DNA of 64,000 bases from Circinella umbellata (Eukaryota; Mucoromycota; Mucoromycetes; Mucorales; Lichtheimiaceae), in assembly GCA_025093555.1 (NCBI GenBank), contig JAIWNF010000064.1, forward strand, positions 62,001 to 126,000. Direction: 5' to 3'. Shown piece by piece: positions 12,280 through 25,000 of the stretch (positions within the stretch are counted from its first letter, which is position 1; the number at the start of each line of letters is the position of its first letter). The position numbers and the translations under genes are program-made. The notes under the pieces are model-generated. The model did not search any database. It was given only the letters and a program-made list of their open reading frames with translations, and was not told where the DNA came from.

Positions 12280-13726
12280 GTTTTTTAAAAAACTTTTTTC
12301 TGGAGAGAGAGGTTGTCAAGGTTGTATAAAAAGAAAAAAGCTGGGAAATCTTTTTTGGGATAAGCGCCACCCACAATTTTTTATTTTTTGCATTGATTTT
12401 AATTATTTGGTATATATATACACAGAGAAAGAAAGAGAGAGATTCATAGGTTGAAAATCATTATGTCTTGTTGTAACTCCCAAGAAATCAAATACGATTA
12501 TTATTATTTTACAGAATACATGGTATATGAACAATTTTCTTTTTGTTCTGTTTTACATTTGATACCAGAGCGATAGTTATATTTATGTTGTAATTCGAGT
12601 TAATATTCATTTTATTAAGAATGGTGTTGCTACGTAACTAGAGATTGTTCAGTCCAAGAATTGTCCCTTCTAATAATATATGTCACACGGGTTATTTTTT
12701 TTTCAGGTTTGGCAGGGGAGGTAGTGCTAACTCTTTCTTGATGTTGATCAGTTGGATGGAGCTGGTGATGTGTTATCATTATCATCAAACGACGTAGAAT
12801 TATTCTTTGTTCGTAAAGGTTATCGACACTACCGTTTATTCAGATAGTCTTTGAATAAAAGATTTTTCATTTCCTTACTATGAAAAACTGGTTATATATA
12901 ATAACTTTTTCATACAGTCTTTTTTTGTTTTAAAATAATCATAATGACACCATTTATCTTGCTTCCTTTTTTTTTATTGAAAATTCGTTCAACAAGAGTG
13001 TAATTAATTTATAAAAACATGATGTATCACGAATAAAAAATTTGAATAAAGATATATAAGATTTGTGATAGCCCATTGAGAGCTGAGGAAAAGTATTTGA
13101 CTTTGAAAAATAAGCTGCATAAATGAATGTACGTACCTGAAGATTTATTCAAAAGATATAAAGACAACCCTTAAGTTTCTATAGCCTTTTAAGTATATTT
13201 CATGTTAAAGGATCATCAAGTCATTTATAATCCATAAAAACGAATGTAATTATATAGCTCATATATGCTTTTCGATTTGAAATTATGTAAAAGTGTATAA
13301 CTGTTGTTTTTCTTTACATGATGGTTCCTATAAATTTATTTATACTTCTGTGTGTGTGTTCCAATTCACATTTTAATAAAAATGGATTCGCATATAATAA
13401 TATTTTTGATAATCAAGTACCGTGATTCTTAGTTCTTTTTAAAAGATATCATCAATAGTATGTAAGAAATAGAATTTCACAAGCTTATATCCTTATTCAA
13501 TATCCATACAAGCAAACATCATTTTGGATAGAGAAAAAAAAACTGTTCTTAAAAAAAAAATTAACTTTCCAACTAACTGACGCTTTTTTTGCCTCACTCT
13601 TTTTTTTTTCTTTTACACACACACATACATTCTCTCTTTTTTTTTTCTTTAATAGTTTCATTTTATTTTACTGTTTAAAAAAGAAAAAGGAAAAAGCAAA
13701 AGTAAATATAAAAAAAAAAAGTTCAA
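12280..13726. other. intergenic, divergent promoter region
   Basis: A 1.45-kb region between the divergent methyltransferase (-) and AT-hook (+) genes. No frame, tRNA or repeat was recognised. The 160 bp before the AT-hook start are strongly pyrimidine-rich (about 13565-13670) and then A-rich, as in many fungal promoters. Confidence 0.55.
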
Positions 13727-14959
13727 ATGACCGATACATTTGAATCCGTATTATCAACCTGTGAAATTATGGGATCAGTCACTTCTACTACTATTTCACC
13801 CACAATCTTAATAACCAATTCAAGAGAAGATAGTATTAATAATGTCAATGACATTATAACAACTAATAATACTATTATTGACGATTCTTCAACAACAACA
13901 ACGGAAACAGAAGAAGTAACAGAAGCAGGAACTGAAGTGTCTCTTGTTATTAAAAGAAAACGGGGTCGACCTCGTAAAAATATATTGAAACCAAAAGTAT
14001 CAACGAGTCGTAAACGAGGTAGACCACCCAAAGTGAAGAAGACGACTGTGACTGAAACGGATAGTTTGATCAAACGTCCACGTGGACGTCCTAAAAAAGT
14101 CGTAACTTTTAAAGATGATAATAATGAACAACGATCCGTGTCAATAACTAAGGAAAAGAAAGAATCAGATAAAATTGTTAAAAGAAAACAAGGTAGACCT
14201 GCCAAGATAAAACGATCTCCTGGACGACCCAGAAAATTGGAAACGGAATCAACTACAGGAATCGACCCATCTCAAAAGAGTGGGGCTACGAAACGAGGGC
14301 GTCCAAAACAATCGAAATTGGATGATAAACAGCAAGAGAAAAACGATGCTACCATTCTCAAAGTAAAACGTGGACGTGGAAGACCCCCCAAAACAAAGAC
14401 GAGTTCTGATCAAGCTTCTAATGATATGAATGTGTCGAAGGAAGAGGAAAGTGGGGTCAATAGTTTAGTACAAGATAATCATGGAGAGACTATCAAACAA
14501 CGTAAACGAGGCCGACCTAAAAAACAAGTAACTGATGACATGGAACCAGCAGAAAAAAAAATAAAGCGCGGACGAGGCCGACCTAAAAAACAATCAGATA
14601 CGGATGTTGATGATGGTCATATAGATCTAGCAATGGTGGATAAGCAATCGAACACATTGGAAAAAGAGGATAATAATAATACGATGGAAATGAATGAATC
14701 ATCCAGTGACACAATAACAAAAGAATTGGAAATAGGTACTAATAAAGACAGTGAATCGACTGCTACTGTTTCTTTAATTGGATCAGTCCATGATACCAAC
14801 ACAACAACAACACCTTTGCCTATGGCAAATGAAATACCAAAAATCATAGTAACAAATGAAAAAGGATCTGATCGTATCTATGGATCAAGTAAAAAAAAGC
14901 GGAGCAAGAGTTCAGATAGAGAAGATGATAATAAGAAACGAGCTAAAACATTTCAATAA
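13727..14959 (+). CDS. AT-hook protein with nine AT-hooks
   Basis: Single-exon gene, 410 aa, predicted to bind the minor groove of AT-rich DNA. Nine GRP-centred AT-hook cores lie between about residues 75 and 290: KRKRGRPRK, RKRGRPPK, KRPRGRPKK, KRKQGRPAK, KRSPGRPRK, KRGRPKQ, KRGRGRPPK, RKRGRPKK and KRGRGRPKK. Seven are full RGRP cores; two are variants (QGRP, PGRP). Linkers are acidic and Ser/Thr-rich. The N-terminal 70 residues are acidic and Thr/Asn-rich, and the C-terminus has a basic, NLS-like cluster (KKKRSKSS, then NKKRAK). No enzymatic domain is present, so an architectural chromatin role is inferred. The gene converges on SEH1, with only 227 bp between the stop codons. Confidence 0.88.
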   Translation: MTDTFESVLSTCEIMGSVTSTTISPTILITNSREDSINNVNDIITTNNTIIDDSSTTTTETEEVTEAGTEVSLVIKRKRGRPRKNILKPKVSTSRKRGRPPKVKKTTVTETDSLIKRPRGRPKKVVTFKDDNNEQRSVSITKEKKESDKIVKRKQGRPAKIKRSPGRPRKLETESTTGIDPSQKSGATKRGRPKQSKLDDKQQEKNDATILKVKRGRGRPPKTKTSSDQASNDMNVSKEEESGVNSLVQDNHGETIKQRKRGRPKKQVTDDMEPAEKKIKRGRGRPKKQSDTDVDDGHIDLAMVDKQSNTLEKEDNNNTMEMNESSSDTITKELEIGTNKDSESTATVSLIGSVHDTNTTTTPLPMANEIPKIIVTNEKGSDRIYGSSKKKRSKSSDREDDNKKRAKTFQ

Positions 14960-15186
14960 GGCATAAATATATACCAAAAAAAAAGCTTTTGATATGATAT
15001 CCCCTTCCTCTTTTTTTTAAATAATTCCCCCCGCAGTCATGTGTTTTTCTTTTATAATCCATTACTCTTTTATGGTCACCTTTCTTTCTTTCTCTTGATC
15101 ACTCGTTCCATTATTTCAAAATAAAAACACAGTTTAAAAAATACACACCGGGTGTTTTTCTTTTTTCTTTCTTTTTTTTTTTTTAT

Positions 15187-16896
15187 TTATGAGAATGGAT
15201 GATGTTGATTGGCTGAAATGACAGACATTTGTCTCCAAATGCCATCGGATCCAGCTTTCCATAAACGAATTTTTCCATCGTCTCCCGAAGAAGAAAGAAT
15301 AGTTCCTGTAATATTCCATTCTACTCGCCATACTTCTGCATTGTGATCATTAAATGCTGCTACCAATTCAATTTGCATGTGTGGTTGCTGTCGATTCGAT
15401 TTTTGTTGTTGTTGCTGTTGCTGTTGTTGTCTCATGGATGAAGCTGATGTACCACCAAACATATTTGTTGTAGGTGATTGACCATAGCGTTGTTGCTGTT
15501 GTTGTTGTAAAGCAAAAGATGGACTATGAGAATGTAGGGAGGGTTCTGTAATTTTAAATATTCGAACATAATGATCTTTACTAGCTGTGGCAATTAATTG
15601 ATATGTTCTTGCCATACTAGGTGCCCAACTGACATCATGCACTTCTTGTTCATGACCTCCTAAATATTCTCCTGGATACCATCGACTGTGTCCATCGTGA
15701 CGAAAAATTCTTGCCCCGATTTCTTTACCCAATCCAACGACCATCATCGGTGTAGCTGTACGATTCGGACACCAATCGATACAATATCCACTATCAGCTG
15801 CACCAGGTCCATTGGTAGCATGATTTGTACCAGCGACGACACCTCCACCTCCAGGTATAATGGCTGATGTTGTATTGTTTTGTGATGTAGGTGATACAGT
15901 AGTACCCATAGCATTGCCTGTAGTAGTAGTGGTTGTTCCTGAAGTGGGATGATGATGATGAGGATGATGATGATGACCAGGAGGAATAGTAGTACCCCCT
16001 CCACTTGTATTTCCCATCACTCCTGGAAATGGACCTGCATTTCCAGTGGCATCCAGACCTGGTGTTGAAAGTGCATGACTAGCAATAGATGAATTCGTTG
16101 AACTACTACTATTCGTATTCATGGGTTGTTGTATTGCTGGTGTAGAAGTAGGTGGCTGCATGGAAGAAAGTGAATTATGGGGAGATGTTCCTGATAATGG
16201 AGGTGGTGGTTGTGATATAGGTTCATTATGTAATGTTATTTCAAATTCTTCCATTTGTGACCATTGAGCAAGATTAGTAGGTTCTAAAGCTTCATATATT
16301 CGTACAATACCATCAGCTGAACAAGTGGCCTATATAAATATATATATATATATATAATAAGTGTTCGAAATAGTTTCTTCCTTAATAATTTTAACTTACA
16401 AGTCTTAAAGCACCTTGAGTAGGTGAAAATGCAATATCTAATACAGCTCCACGCGACTCAACAAGTCGAAATCGTTCCACCCATCGTTTTTGACTTGCTT
16501 TTGGCTCTAGTAGAAAAGAAAAAAAAGCAGACAAATATATTAATTATATATCCAAACTTTATATATGTATATATATATATAAAAGTAGGTGGGGGGAGAG
16601 ATATTTCGTTTACCCATAGGTTGTTCTTCCCAAATTTTAACAAGTCGATCCAATGAACAACTTGCAATGACCTGACCATATTCTGGATGAGCCCAAATGG
16701 CTTTAAGAATAGAAGAATCGTGTGCTTTCCAAGTATCATTGAGTTCCCATACAGCAGCATCTTGACGTTCAATAAAATCCCATACTTTGAGTCGTTGATC
16801 GGATGAACAAGTGACTAATCGTTTCCCATAAAAATCGTATGAAATATCATGGATTAAATCCTCATGAGAAGTATCAAATTTTGTTATACTACTCAT
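15187..16896 (-). CDS. SEH1: nucleoporin Seh1 (WD40), enlarged
   Basis: Beta-propeller shared by the Nup107-160/Nup84 nuclear-pore Y complex and the SEA/GATOR2 complex on the vacuole. Three exons (16896-16614, 16506-16400, 16329-15187) give 1533 nt, 510 aa. Seh1 signatures are clear: HEDLIHDISYDFYGKRLVTC, SSDQRLKVWDF, WKAHDSSILKAIWAHPEYGQ, VIASCSLDRLVKIWEEQ, CIDWCPNRTATPMMVVGLG and WRVEWNITGTILSSSGDDG. It is about 150 residues longer than typical Seh1 (about 350 aa). The extra sequence is low-complexity: a Pro/Ser/Thr/Gly/His-rich insertion at about residues 145-290 with a poly-His segment, and two Gln runs between later blades. Confidence 0.93.
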
Positions 16897-17072
16897 AATA
16901 ATAAATAAAGTTACGCGTTATTATTTTACTATAATTATTTTTTTATTATTATTTAATACTATTATTTAATTATTACAATATACACAAAAAAAAGGGAACG
17001 GAGCTTTTCTTCTTTCTTTTTTCTTAAATAGTTTATGCACTTTGTACTACAAAACAGAAAACTTTTTTTTTA

Positions 17073-17894
17073 ATGTTTCGATTACTGGGTAACAACAGTA
17101 TAAAATATCTTCATTGTTCATATAATAATCATAAATTATTTTCTCCTTTATGGAGATCAATACACTCTAAAAGAAACTTACGTCCCAATGAATATGAATT
17201 ACGTGTTGGTTTTGGTAATTTCAATTTAAAAAAAAAAAAAAAAACTTTACACGATTAAAAACTCATGCATAATATAAATAATACTATATTAGCAATTGCC
17301 ATTTTACAAGACGAATTACCTCAATTTTTTCAACATGGATTAACAGAACATTCTATCTATTCACACCATATTATACTTTCCGATCCTCATTATACACGGT
17401 TATCTGTACCTGGCAGAACAGCTTATCTTGGCATAGCTGAAACTCTTCGTTGGAGTCTCCGCATGTATTTTGATGATATTCAGATGGAAATCACCCGATT
17501 ACGCGTGTTACCCGATGGTTACCGGGGTAATGATAATAACCCATCTTCTTCTTCTTCTGCTAGTTCAACTCCATCCAATAAACAAAAAGAAGGAAGAAAT
17601 CAGGATATGAAAAATCCAGAGGTAGTACGGCATCTTGAAATTCGTTGGCAATTAAAAGGAACACGCCATCCATCTTTCTTTCTTGGATTAGCAGGTCCTA
17701 CCAAACATTATGAAGGTGTGTTTTTATATACATTTGATCAAGAAGGATATATAGGTGAACATCGAATTGAACATATTGTTCCTCCACCCAGTCGTCGTAT
17801 TTTATTATTACATTCATGGGGTGGACGAGTACGGGCATATTGGGAAGAATTAAAACGAAGGAGAGTTCCGGAATTAACACCAGGGATGGGATAA
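17073..17894 (+). CDS. mitochondrial DUF2358 protein (C6orf136-like)
   Basis: Two exons (17073-17214, 17293-17894) give 744 nt, 247 aa. The join ...VGF|AIAILQDELPQFF restores the conserved start of the DUF2358 domain. The rest matches that family's pattern: DPHYTRLSVPGRTAYLGIAE, a block around WSLRMYFDDIQMEI, LEIRWQLKGTRHP, GVFLYTFDQEGYIGEHRIEH, then IVPPPSRR. The first 40 residues are basic with hydroxylated residues and few acids, consistent with a mitochondrial presequence. A low-complexity Ser/Asn linker lies at about residues 130-150. The biochemical function of the family is not established. The start is 176 bp from the divergent SEH1 start. Confidence 0.85.
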
Positions 17895-18642
17895 AAATAT
17901 ACACACACACACACTATATAGACCCATTAGCATATTAAAATCAGTAAACAATAATACTAATAATGATAATTAAAAAAGAAAAGGTTAAAAATAATCTTTC
18001 TTTTTTTACCAATTTTTATAATTCTATAATGAATAATAATCAATTTACATAAAATACAAAGAATGAAAGATTCGATATGTCCGAAGATGCATTTTGTCAT
18101 TGTTCTTTTTTTTTTTGGGATGGGGATGATAGGTTATAGAAAAAATACGTATATATATAATGTAGAGGATATTTTTACATGTACGTAGGAATAAAATCCC
18201 TAGGGTAGTACGTATATATTAACATATTAAAAAAACAAGAAACCAAATTTCATTTGATTAAAAGTATATAAATAGTAAGGGAAAAAAAAATAGAATAAAC
18301 GTCATAAAACATGGTAACATGGTAAGCAATTGAGTACAATAAGTCCTTTGATTATTATTACATAACTTTTTTCTTTTATTTCTGTTTAAGAAATGTATAT
18401 ATAAGCCAATAAAAAAAAAACAAGAGAGAGACCGAGAGAACGAGAAAAAGGTGAAACACGTATACAATAATAGTAAAATTCATACGTAATAACCATTATT
18501 ATCAAAGCTCTTCTTAATTTCTTTATAAAAATTATATATATTTCATTTATCCAATACATCTTTCTATCATTTATAAAAATCAACAAATTTATTTAATCAT
18601 AATATATATATATATATATCTTATTAATATAACGGTATACAA
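17895..18642. other. intergenic
   Basis: Very AT-rich spacer between two same-strand genes. TA repeats are seen near 18602-18618 and homopolymer runs throughout; no coding or RNA feature was recognised. Confidence 0.55.
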
Positions 18643-19632
18643 ATGCACCTTAAATGCCGAGTATGCGGCAAAGAACTACCAGAATTCGATCAACGTGGTT
18701 TCCGTAACGCAGGATTTACTGCTCATCAAAATCGATGTATTGAACGTGAACGTGAACGACGTGAAGGTATTACTCGACGACCTCAACGGGCTCATACAAC
18801 CCATGGACATCGTCGACTACTCCCAGCTTCTTCTTCATTATCTCCACCTCCTTTTATTGATTATTACCGACGTAATTCATCACAAAGACGTCGTAGGCAT
18901 TCTTTAATTTCAGATGTTATTCCTTTGCAACAATCATCAGCCCCTGCATCATTTTCTTCATCACCACCCTCATTTTCTTCACAACAATTGGGACCATCCA
19001 CATTTCTTAATTTCAATACTGCTTCATTGGGGCAACAACAACAACAATCTCAACCACCGCCACCTCGTCTTTTTTCTTCGTTCCCTGTTTCTCATCAACA
19101 TCCAAATTATTATGCTTATCATTCTTATTGTTCTCAAAATTTACCATCATCATCACCTATAAATGTCTCCTCTTCAACAGCAGAAGAATCAACATACCCA
19201 TCGGAACAAATCACAGGGCCAATCTTTTTAAATCAAATAGATCATGATCCAATAATACAGCAACATCAATTACCTTCATCTTCGTCTCCAATAACAACTC
19301 TGTCATCACAACAACACATGCAATCTAACAACACTATGATAAACTATATGGATAGTATATTACCTCAAGAAGAAGAAGTAAAACCATCCAATTGTTCTTC
19401 CTTATCAGCACCTCCTGATTTACAATTTCACGGCATTGAAGAACCATCCATTCTAACAACAAGATCCCACATTGCTTTTTTCCCAGTTCAACATTGTGAT
19501 TATTGTATACCTAATTCTGGACTGCATGATCCTAATTGTTATCTTCTTTTACAGTTTGTTACTGGGGCAACAACAACAACAACAACATCCCATAGAGCGC
19601 CACAAGGCCCATCATCTTCTACTTCTTATTAA
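18643..19632 (+). CDS. unrecognised low-complexity protein with N-terminal zinc-type motif
   Basis: Single open frame, 329 aa. The first 30 residues contain CRVCGKELPEF followed by FTAHQNRC, a C-x2-C ... H-x3-C arrangement that could bind one zinc ion. A strongly basic Arg/Glu helix follows (IERERERREGITRR). Residues about 60-260 are Ser/Pro/Gln/His-rich and probably disordered, with many SSSP and QQ stretches. Near the C-terminus CDYCIPNSGLHDPNC is a second Cys/His cluster, followed by a Thr run. No known family was recognised. A DNA- or RNA-binding regulatory role is possible but unproven. No introns are needed. Confidence 0.7.
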   Translation: MHLKCRVCGKELPEFDQRGFRNAGFTAHQNRCIERERERREGITRRPQRAHTTHGHRRLLPASSSLSPPPFIDYYRRNSSQRRRRHSLISDVIPLQQSSAPASFSSSPPSFSSQQLGPSTFLNFNTASLGQQQQQSQPPPPRLFSSFPVSHQHPNYYAYHSYCSQNLPSSSPINVSSSTAEESTYPSEQITGPIFLNQIDHDPIIQQHQLPSSSSPITTLSSQQHMQSNNTMINYMDSILPQEEEVKPSNCSSLSAPPDLQFHGIEEPSILTTRSHIAFFPVQHCDYCIPNSGLHDPNCYLLLQFVTGATTTTTTSHRAPQGPSSSTSY

Positions 19633-20417
19633 GAATTTATAATATTTTTGTCATTTATATTTATACATAGAGAAAGAGGGGGGGGGTAGAGAGCGTTTTT
19701 TTGTTATATATATATGCTCACTTTACTATGATTTACGTATAAATTTATGCTTTTCCATCCTCACTCCTTTTCTCCATTCCAATTTCCCCCACATTCTATG
19801 ACAGATCGTTCTTTTTTTTTTTAATATTCTATGCTACGTACTTTTACTTTATACTGGGTGCGTTCTTTGTTTTGATTTTACCCCATTTTCTCCTTGTCTC
19901 TCTCTCTCTTACGTACGCACTCCTTTTCCCACATTTTAATTAGATTAATTCAACTCATAAATTCCACATATATAAAAAACCACCTCCCTCTTATGCAAAC
20001 TGAACACTTTTTATGCAAATTTGTTAGAAACAAAATTATTATTCTATTTAAAATATATTTGTTTTAAATATAGAGAGTTGTATTAAAAAAATAAAATATT
20101 AAAATAAAATAATATATAGAAAACTAAAAGAAAAAAAAAATGTAGTTGTGATTAATAAAATAAGAATATTAAGAACTTTAAATAAAATGTATGTGAAGGG
20201 GGGGGAGAGGTGGATGAAGCCAGCATCCTGGTGTATGTGTGGGAGGGGGGCGAAAGAAAGAGGAAATGCAGAATATTGAAAAAAGAAAGGGCATTTGTAT
20301 ATGTTCTTTCTTTTTTTTTTCGTTATTGTTATTAATGATGGATGATGATGTTCTTCTTGGTATGTATCATTGTAATATAGATGCTTTCTTTTTGAGGTTC
20401 ATTATTATAGATGTGTT
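19633..20417. other. intergenic, convergent 3' regions
   Basis: Lies between the stops of the zinc-motif gene (+) and SEC2 (-). Homopolymeric G and T runs (around 19679, 20198 and 20245) and AT-rich UTR-like sequence were seen, but no gene. Confidence 0.55.
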
Positions 20418-22024
20418 TTAACTGTTGTGGTGATTATGATTATTCCCATTATGATATTGATGAAGATGATGAGAATCATTGTCCTCATGAACAATGTATT
20501 CTTCTTTTAAACTGGGCGCTGTTTGTGTAATAGGTGTTTGTGGGGCAGTCGATATGGATGCATCGGATGCATCATCAGGTATTGTATCTAAAGGAGGCGT
20601 TGCTTTTCCTACACTACCAGGATCTAACCCCATACCATCTAAAATAACAGGTAATGCACCCATTCTATAAAAATAGTAATTAATTATTATTATTATTATT
20701 ATTATTTATTAATGAGGGAGGGCCACCCAATATCTCATAACCCTTTTAATAATAATAATAATAACACTACTTACCGAGAATAAAACATTTGAAGACGAAG
20801 TCGAATATTTTCTGTATATAAATCATCAATATCTCGATCCGCATAAAAACCTTTTTGAATATTACGAATAAAAACATAAAATTCACAAACAGCTACTAAA
20901 CGATCTCGACAATATTGATCAATGACTGCCCATTTATCCATTTCATCCAATCGAAATCGATAAGAAAGTGCTTGTTTATCTGCTGGTCTACCACATGCTG
21001 AACATTGATACTGAAGTGATTGTTGTTGTAATTGTTGTTGATTGTGATTTTGTACGTTATTATTGTTATTATTATTACTTGAAAATCGATCCCACAAAGG
21101 TCTCGCCATGACAGCTGAAGGTACATTTGTATTAATTGTCAAAGAATTATATGCATCCCCATCATGTTGTTCAATAAAACAAGGTTGACGGGATAAAAAT
21201 TCGTTCATTTTCTTGACTGACAATCGTGAATGAGGACCAAATCGTAAACAAGGTTCCACATCTTCTTGTTGGCATACTTTCATATAGACAAATTGATTTA
21301 ATTTTTTAAATGCCACTTTGGGTGAAGACCGAACAAATTCCCGAAATGCTTCTAATTGAACCTGATCAATCGACATGGATTTATTATTATTGTTATTATT
21401 ATTTTTTTGTTGGTTTTCTTTTTGAACTATTGCTGAAGGTAAAGGGGGCATGGATGTTGCCCGTTGACCTTGTTGTTCACGAAGAAGTCGTTGTTGCTGT
21501 TGTTTGTGAAAACTGGTTTTATATAAATTGTGATTATTAGCACTCGCACGTTTACAATTCGTATTATATAATTGTTGTAAATCATGTCGAGCGCGTGATA
21601 TATTAGGATCCTTATTTTCATCCGATGAAGAAGAAGAAGAAAAAGAAGACTGTTGTTGTATACGTTCACGTAATTCTTGTAATTGATTTTGTTCTGCCAT
21701 TAAGTGTTCTTGTGTTTGTTGTAATTCTTGTTCTAATAAATAACGTTGCCGTTTTTCTTCAGCAACCATATTATTCGCTTCTTCAAAAAGTCGAGTAGAT
21801 AATTCTTCCAACTCGTGTTCCACTAAATCTTTTTCATATTGAACGTCGGCTACTCGGTTAATCCCGGCAACATATTTTTGATTCAATGTATCCATGTCTT
21901 GGCGTAATCGTTCCATGGCGTCGTCTTTGATCTTTAATTCATGGCGTAACTGTTCAATCAATTCAACTTGTTCCTGTTGTTTTTGTTGACATGTTGGACA
22001 TTTATTTTCGTTAACAGATTCCAT
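20418..22024 (-). CDS. SEC2: Sec2-type Rab guanine-nucleotide exchange factor
   Basis: Activates the Rab GTPase Sec4 on secretory vesicles in polarised exocytosis. Two exons (22024-20775, 20664-20418) give 1497 nt, 498 aa. Residues 20-130 form the long coiled coil typical of the Sec2/Rabin8 GEF domain (QYEKDLVEHELEELSTRLFE, then EANNMVAEEKRQRYLLEQEL). A Gln/Asn/Ser-rich linker follows. The second half has the conserved fungal Sec2 region: FREFVRSSPKVAFKKLNQFV, CSACGR, then AVIDQYCRDRLVAVCEFYVF and IRLRLQMFYSRMGALP. The intron splits the Arg of YSRMG exactly. The N-terminus also has a CPTC motif. The C-terminal tail is His/Asn-rich. Confidence 0.9.
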
Positions 22025-25000
22025 TAAGGAGTGGAAAGAGTGGGGGTAATTTCTTTAATATTGCAATAGGGGAAAATAAAAAAAAACGAATGATATGGGA
22101 CTTTATTTTATTTTGTAAATGTAAAAATAAAAAATAAAAAGAGAATGAAGAAAGAGAGAAAGAGAGAAAGAACAAAAAAATTGTATAAAAAAGAGAGAGA
22201 GGAGGAAGAAAGAGAGAAAGGGGGAGTGGAAAGTATGTCACTGCTTGTTATTTTAATAAGGAGTTATTATCTCTCTTTCTTTTCGGATAGTCATTTAGAA
22301 AAGGAGTCCAAAAGAGATAAACCAAAAAAAAAAAAGACTCTATTTTTAACGAAAAAAGGGCACGTTTTCATATAATAAAAAAATTACATTATTATTATTA
22401 ATTACTTTTTTTGAACCAACTTACTTTTTGGAAATGACAACAACTTTTTTTTTTATATCGGGTAAAAATATATTATTGAGTCTTATTCTCATTGAGTTGA
22501 TGATCTTTTTACTAGTACTTTTTTTTATTCTTGGGTGGGGAGGGAGGAGAGAAAAGTAAGCTTTATAATAGCCACGAGGGGTCGGAATAGAGATTGCATT
22601 GTCAATGTACTACCAACCAAGCTGAGTAAATTATTGACAGATTATGAAACATCCTCTGTTATATATTTGTTGTACAAGAAAAAAGAAGCTCTCTCTCTCT
22701 CTCAAAATGGTTGCACAAATGGTCTGAGACCTTTTTTTTTTTGTAAAAAAAGAGGATCGTCGTCCTCTTTGATTCTATTTATCACGTCTCATCATCCATT
22801 TATTAATAGTAATATATTATTAATTAAATACATTTTATTGTGAAATGCCAAGCAACAACTTAATTATTCATGAAAAATGACAAAAAAAAATGGTAGTAAC
22901 ACGGTCAACATATATACACATACATCTTTACATATTTAAAATAAAAACATTGAAACCAACATGCTGATGTGTGTACACTTTTTATAATTATTGCTTCACT
23001 TATATATGAAAGGATGTCTGCATATAACTTTTGCAGAATAAAAAGGATACATGAAATCTTTTCATTAAAAGTGATATAATTTAAACCAAATAAAAAATTA
23101 CACAATGACCGCTTAATGTACAATTAATATTCATTTTCGAGTCAGGATCTTTTTTGTATGAGTTGATTACAATGCGCCTTACAAGTGAAACCTAAAAAAA
23201 AAGGATTAGTTTGCCGGGTATTTTCAATAGGAATTGTGTTTCGTTTCATACATTTTTAGATACTAGTAAGTTCCCATATTTCGAATGATATTATTTCTCT
23301 TGTAAGAGTTATTGTCGCTGTTGCTAAGTAATCTAGATTAATTAAAATAAACTTATGAGTTATAACTCTTTAGATAGATATTGTTCAATGGCTCAATATT
23401 AAAAATACATAGTTAAGACAACATAGATTTGAAAAGAGCTTTGTTAATAGATATCATTATTCCCCCCCCCAAATCATTGATACTTTGCCACGTGATGTTT
23501 TGCTTTTTAATATTTGTTTTAATTTACGTACAAGCAAGTAAGCTAATAATCAGAAAGCTCTTCTTTTTTGCAATAGATAATATCATACGCAGACACATGA
23601 AATATTTACTTGGGTCTAATATAGGATGGGGGTGGGGGAAAAAACATGTCTCGGTTTTGAAAAAAGAAAAGATCTATTTATATGTGAATAAGTTGTTATG
23701 TCTCATTCTCTCTTTACTTTGTTCAAATAGTAATGAATATGAAAAAGAATGTTCTTTTTTCTACACTGTTATTATTTGTTACTACTTTAGTTGTGATTCC
23801 CCACGCATCATATCGATAAACTTATCAGAATTTAAAGAGGAGTATTGCAATAGTATTTTAAGTTAGTTACTTCTTTTTTTCTGTAAAAGAATAGAATGGC
23901 AAGTAAGTAATCTTTTTTTACAATGTCAAATGTCAGTTGGTGGTATACTTAATACAAAGTGGGTAAGAATTTATCAAAGGATAGAATGTTAACTATCTAA
24001 ATCACAAACTTGGTCATTCATTCATTTATTTTGTAATGTGCGTTAGCCAGTATTCTTTTGTCTATTGACAAAGCAAAAAATAGTTTTTACATACTCAATA
24101 CTTGATTGTTAGATAACTTCCATAATTGATTGGATATATGAATAAGATCTGTAACATGTATGCTATCAATTTTTATAGCAAAAAAAAAGTTTGAAATGAG
24201 AATTCTCATGACAATAGTAGGGCTATAATTCATAAGGAAAGTTATCATTATGGTCACATGTAAGTCATGTATCCACCCGCAGCTATATAACAAACAATTT
24301 GTTCCCAAGAGTAGACTACATAATTCAACTACTCTTATTTTTTTTTGTTTTGTTTTGGTATTTGAGAATGACTTTGATCATGTATGAGACAACGACCAAT
24401 TTTCAGAATTGGAATGGTTTATAAAGGAAAGCAGTTATGAGGATGGAGGTGGGAAAGGCGAAAAATCAAGTTCCTAAATAATATAGTAGTGTCTTTGACA
24501 ACAAGAGAACGTGATACTATTTACACTTGAAATGAAACTTTAAATATTTGTAATACAAAAAATGTATACTGCGTATACGACTAGCAATGAATTTTTAAGT
24601 AAAATTGTCGTTTACACGTTTTTTTTTTTTTTTTGGTAGCTTTTTTCGCTGCTAGGGTTACTTTTCAAACATGAAAGAAACCATCACGGTCAAACACATC
24701 CCTATCAAATATAATCTTAATAATAGAATGGACAAGAATTATGTATCAACTAATAACTTATTTCCCTGTCATATCGATCCCTTTTTATTTTGTCAAAAAA
24801 AAAAAAAAATGCCGCAGCAAACAAAAAAGCGTTCGGAGTTTGACTATTTTGATATAAAAGAAGGTTTTTTTTTTTTTTTTTCTTTTTTTCTCAAGTTGTT
24901 TTTTATTTTACAACTTGTTTACGAACCTTTTTTTTTTTTATTTTCCCAATGTCAACCTATTGACTGTCAAAACGAACCGATATATCCTCTCTTTATTATT

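Noticed and set aside
13723..14205. 160-aa minus-strand frame opposite the AT-hook gene
   Set aside because: It is antisense to a clear AT-hook coding sequence; its hydrophobic composition comes from the complementary codons.
23429..23866. 145-aa frame in the 3.2-kb intergenic region
   Set aside because: AT-rich, hydrophobic, no motif and no splice partners; expected by chance in such sequence.
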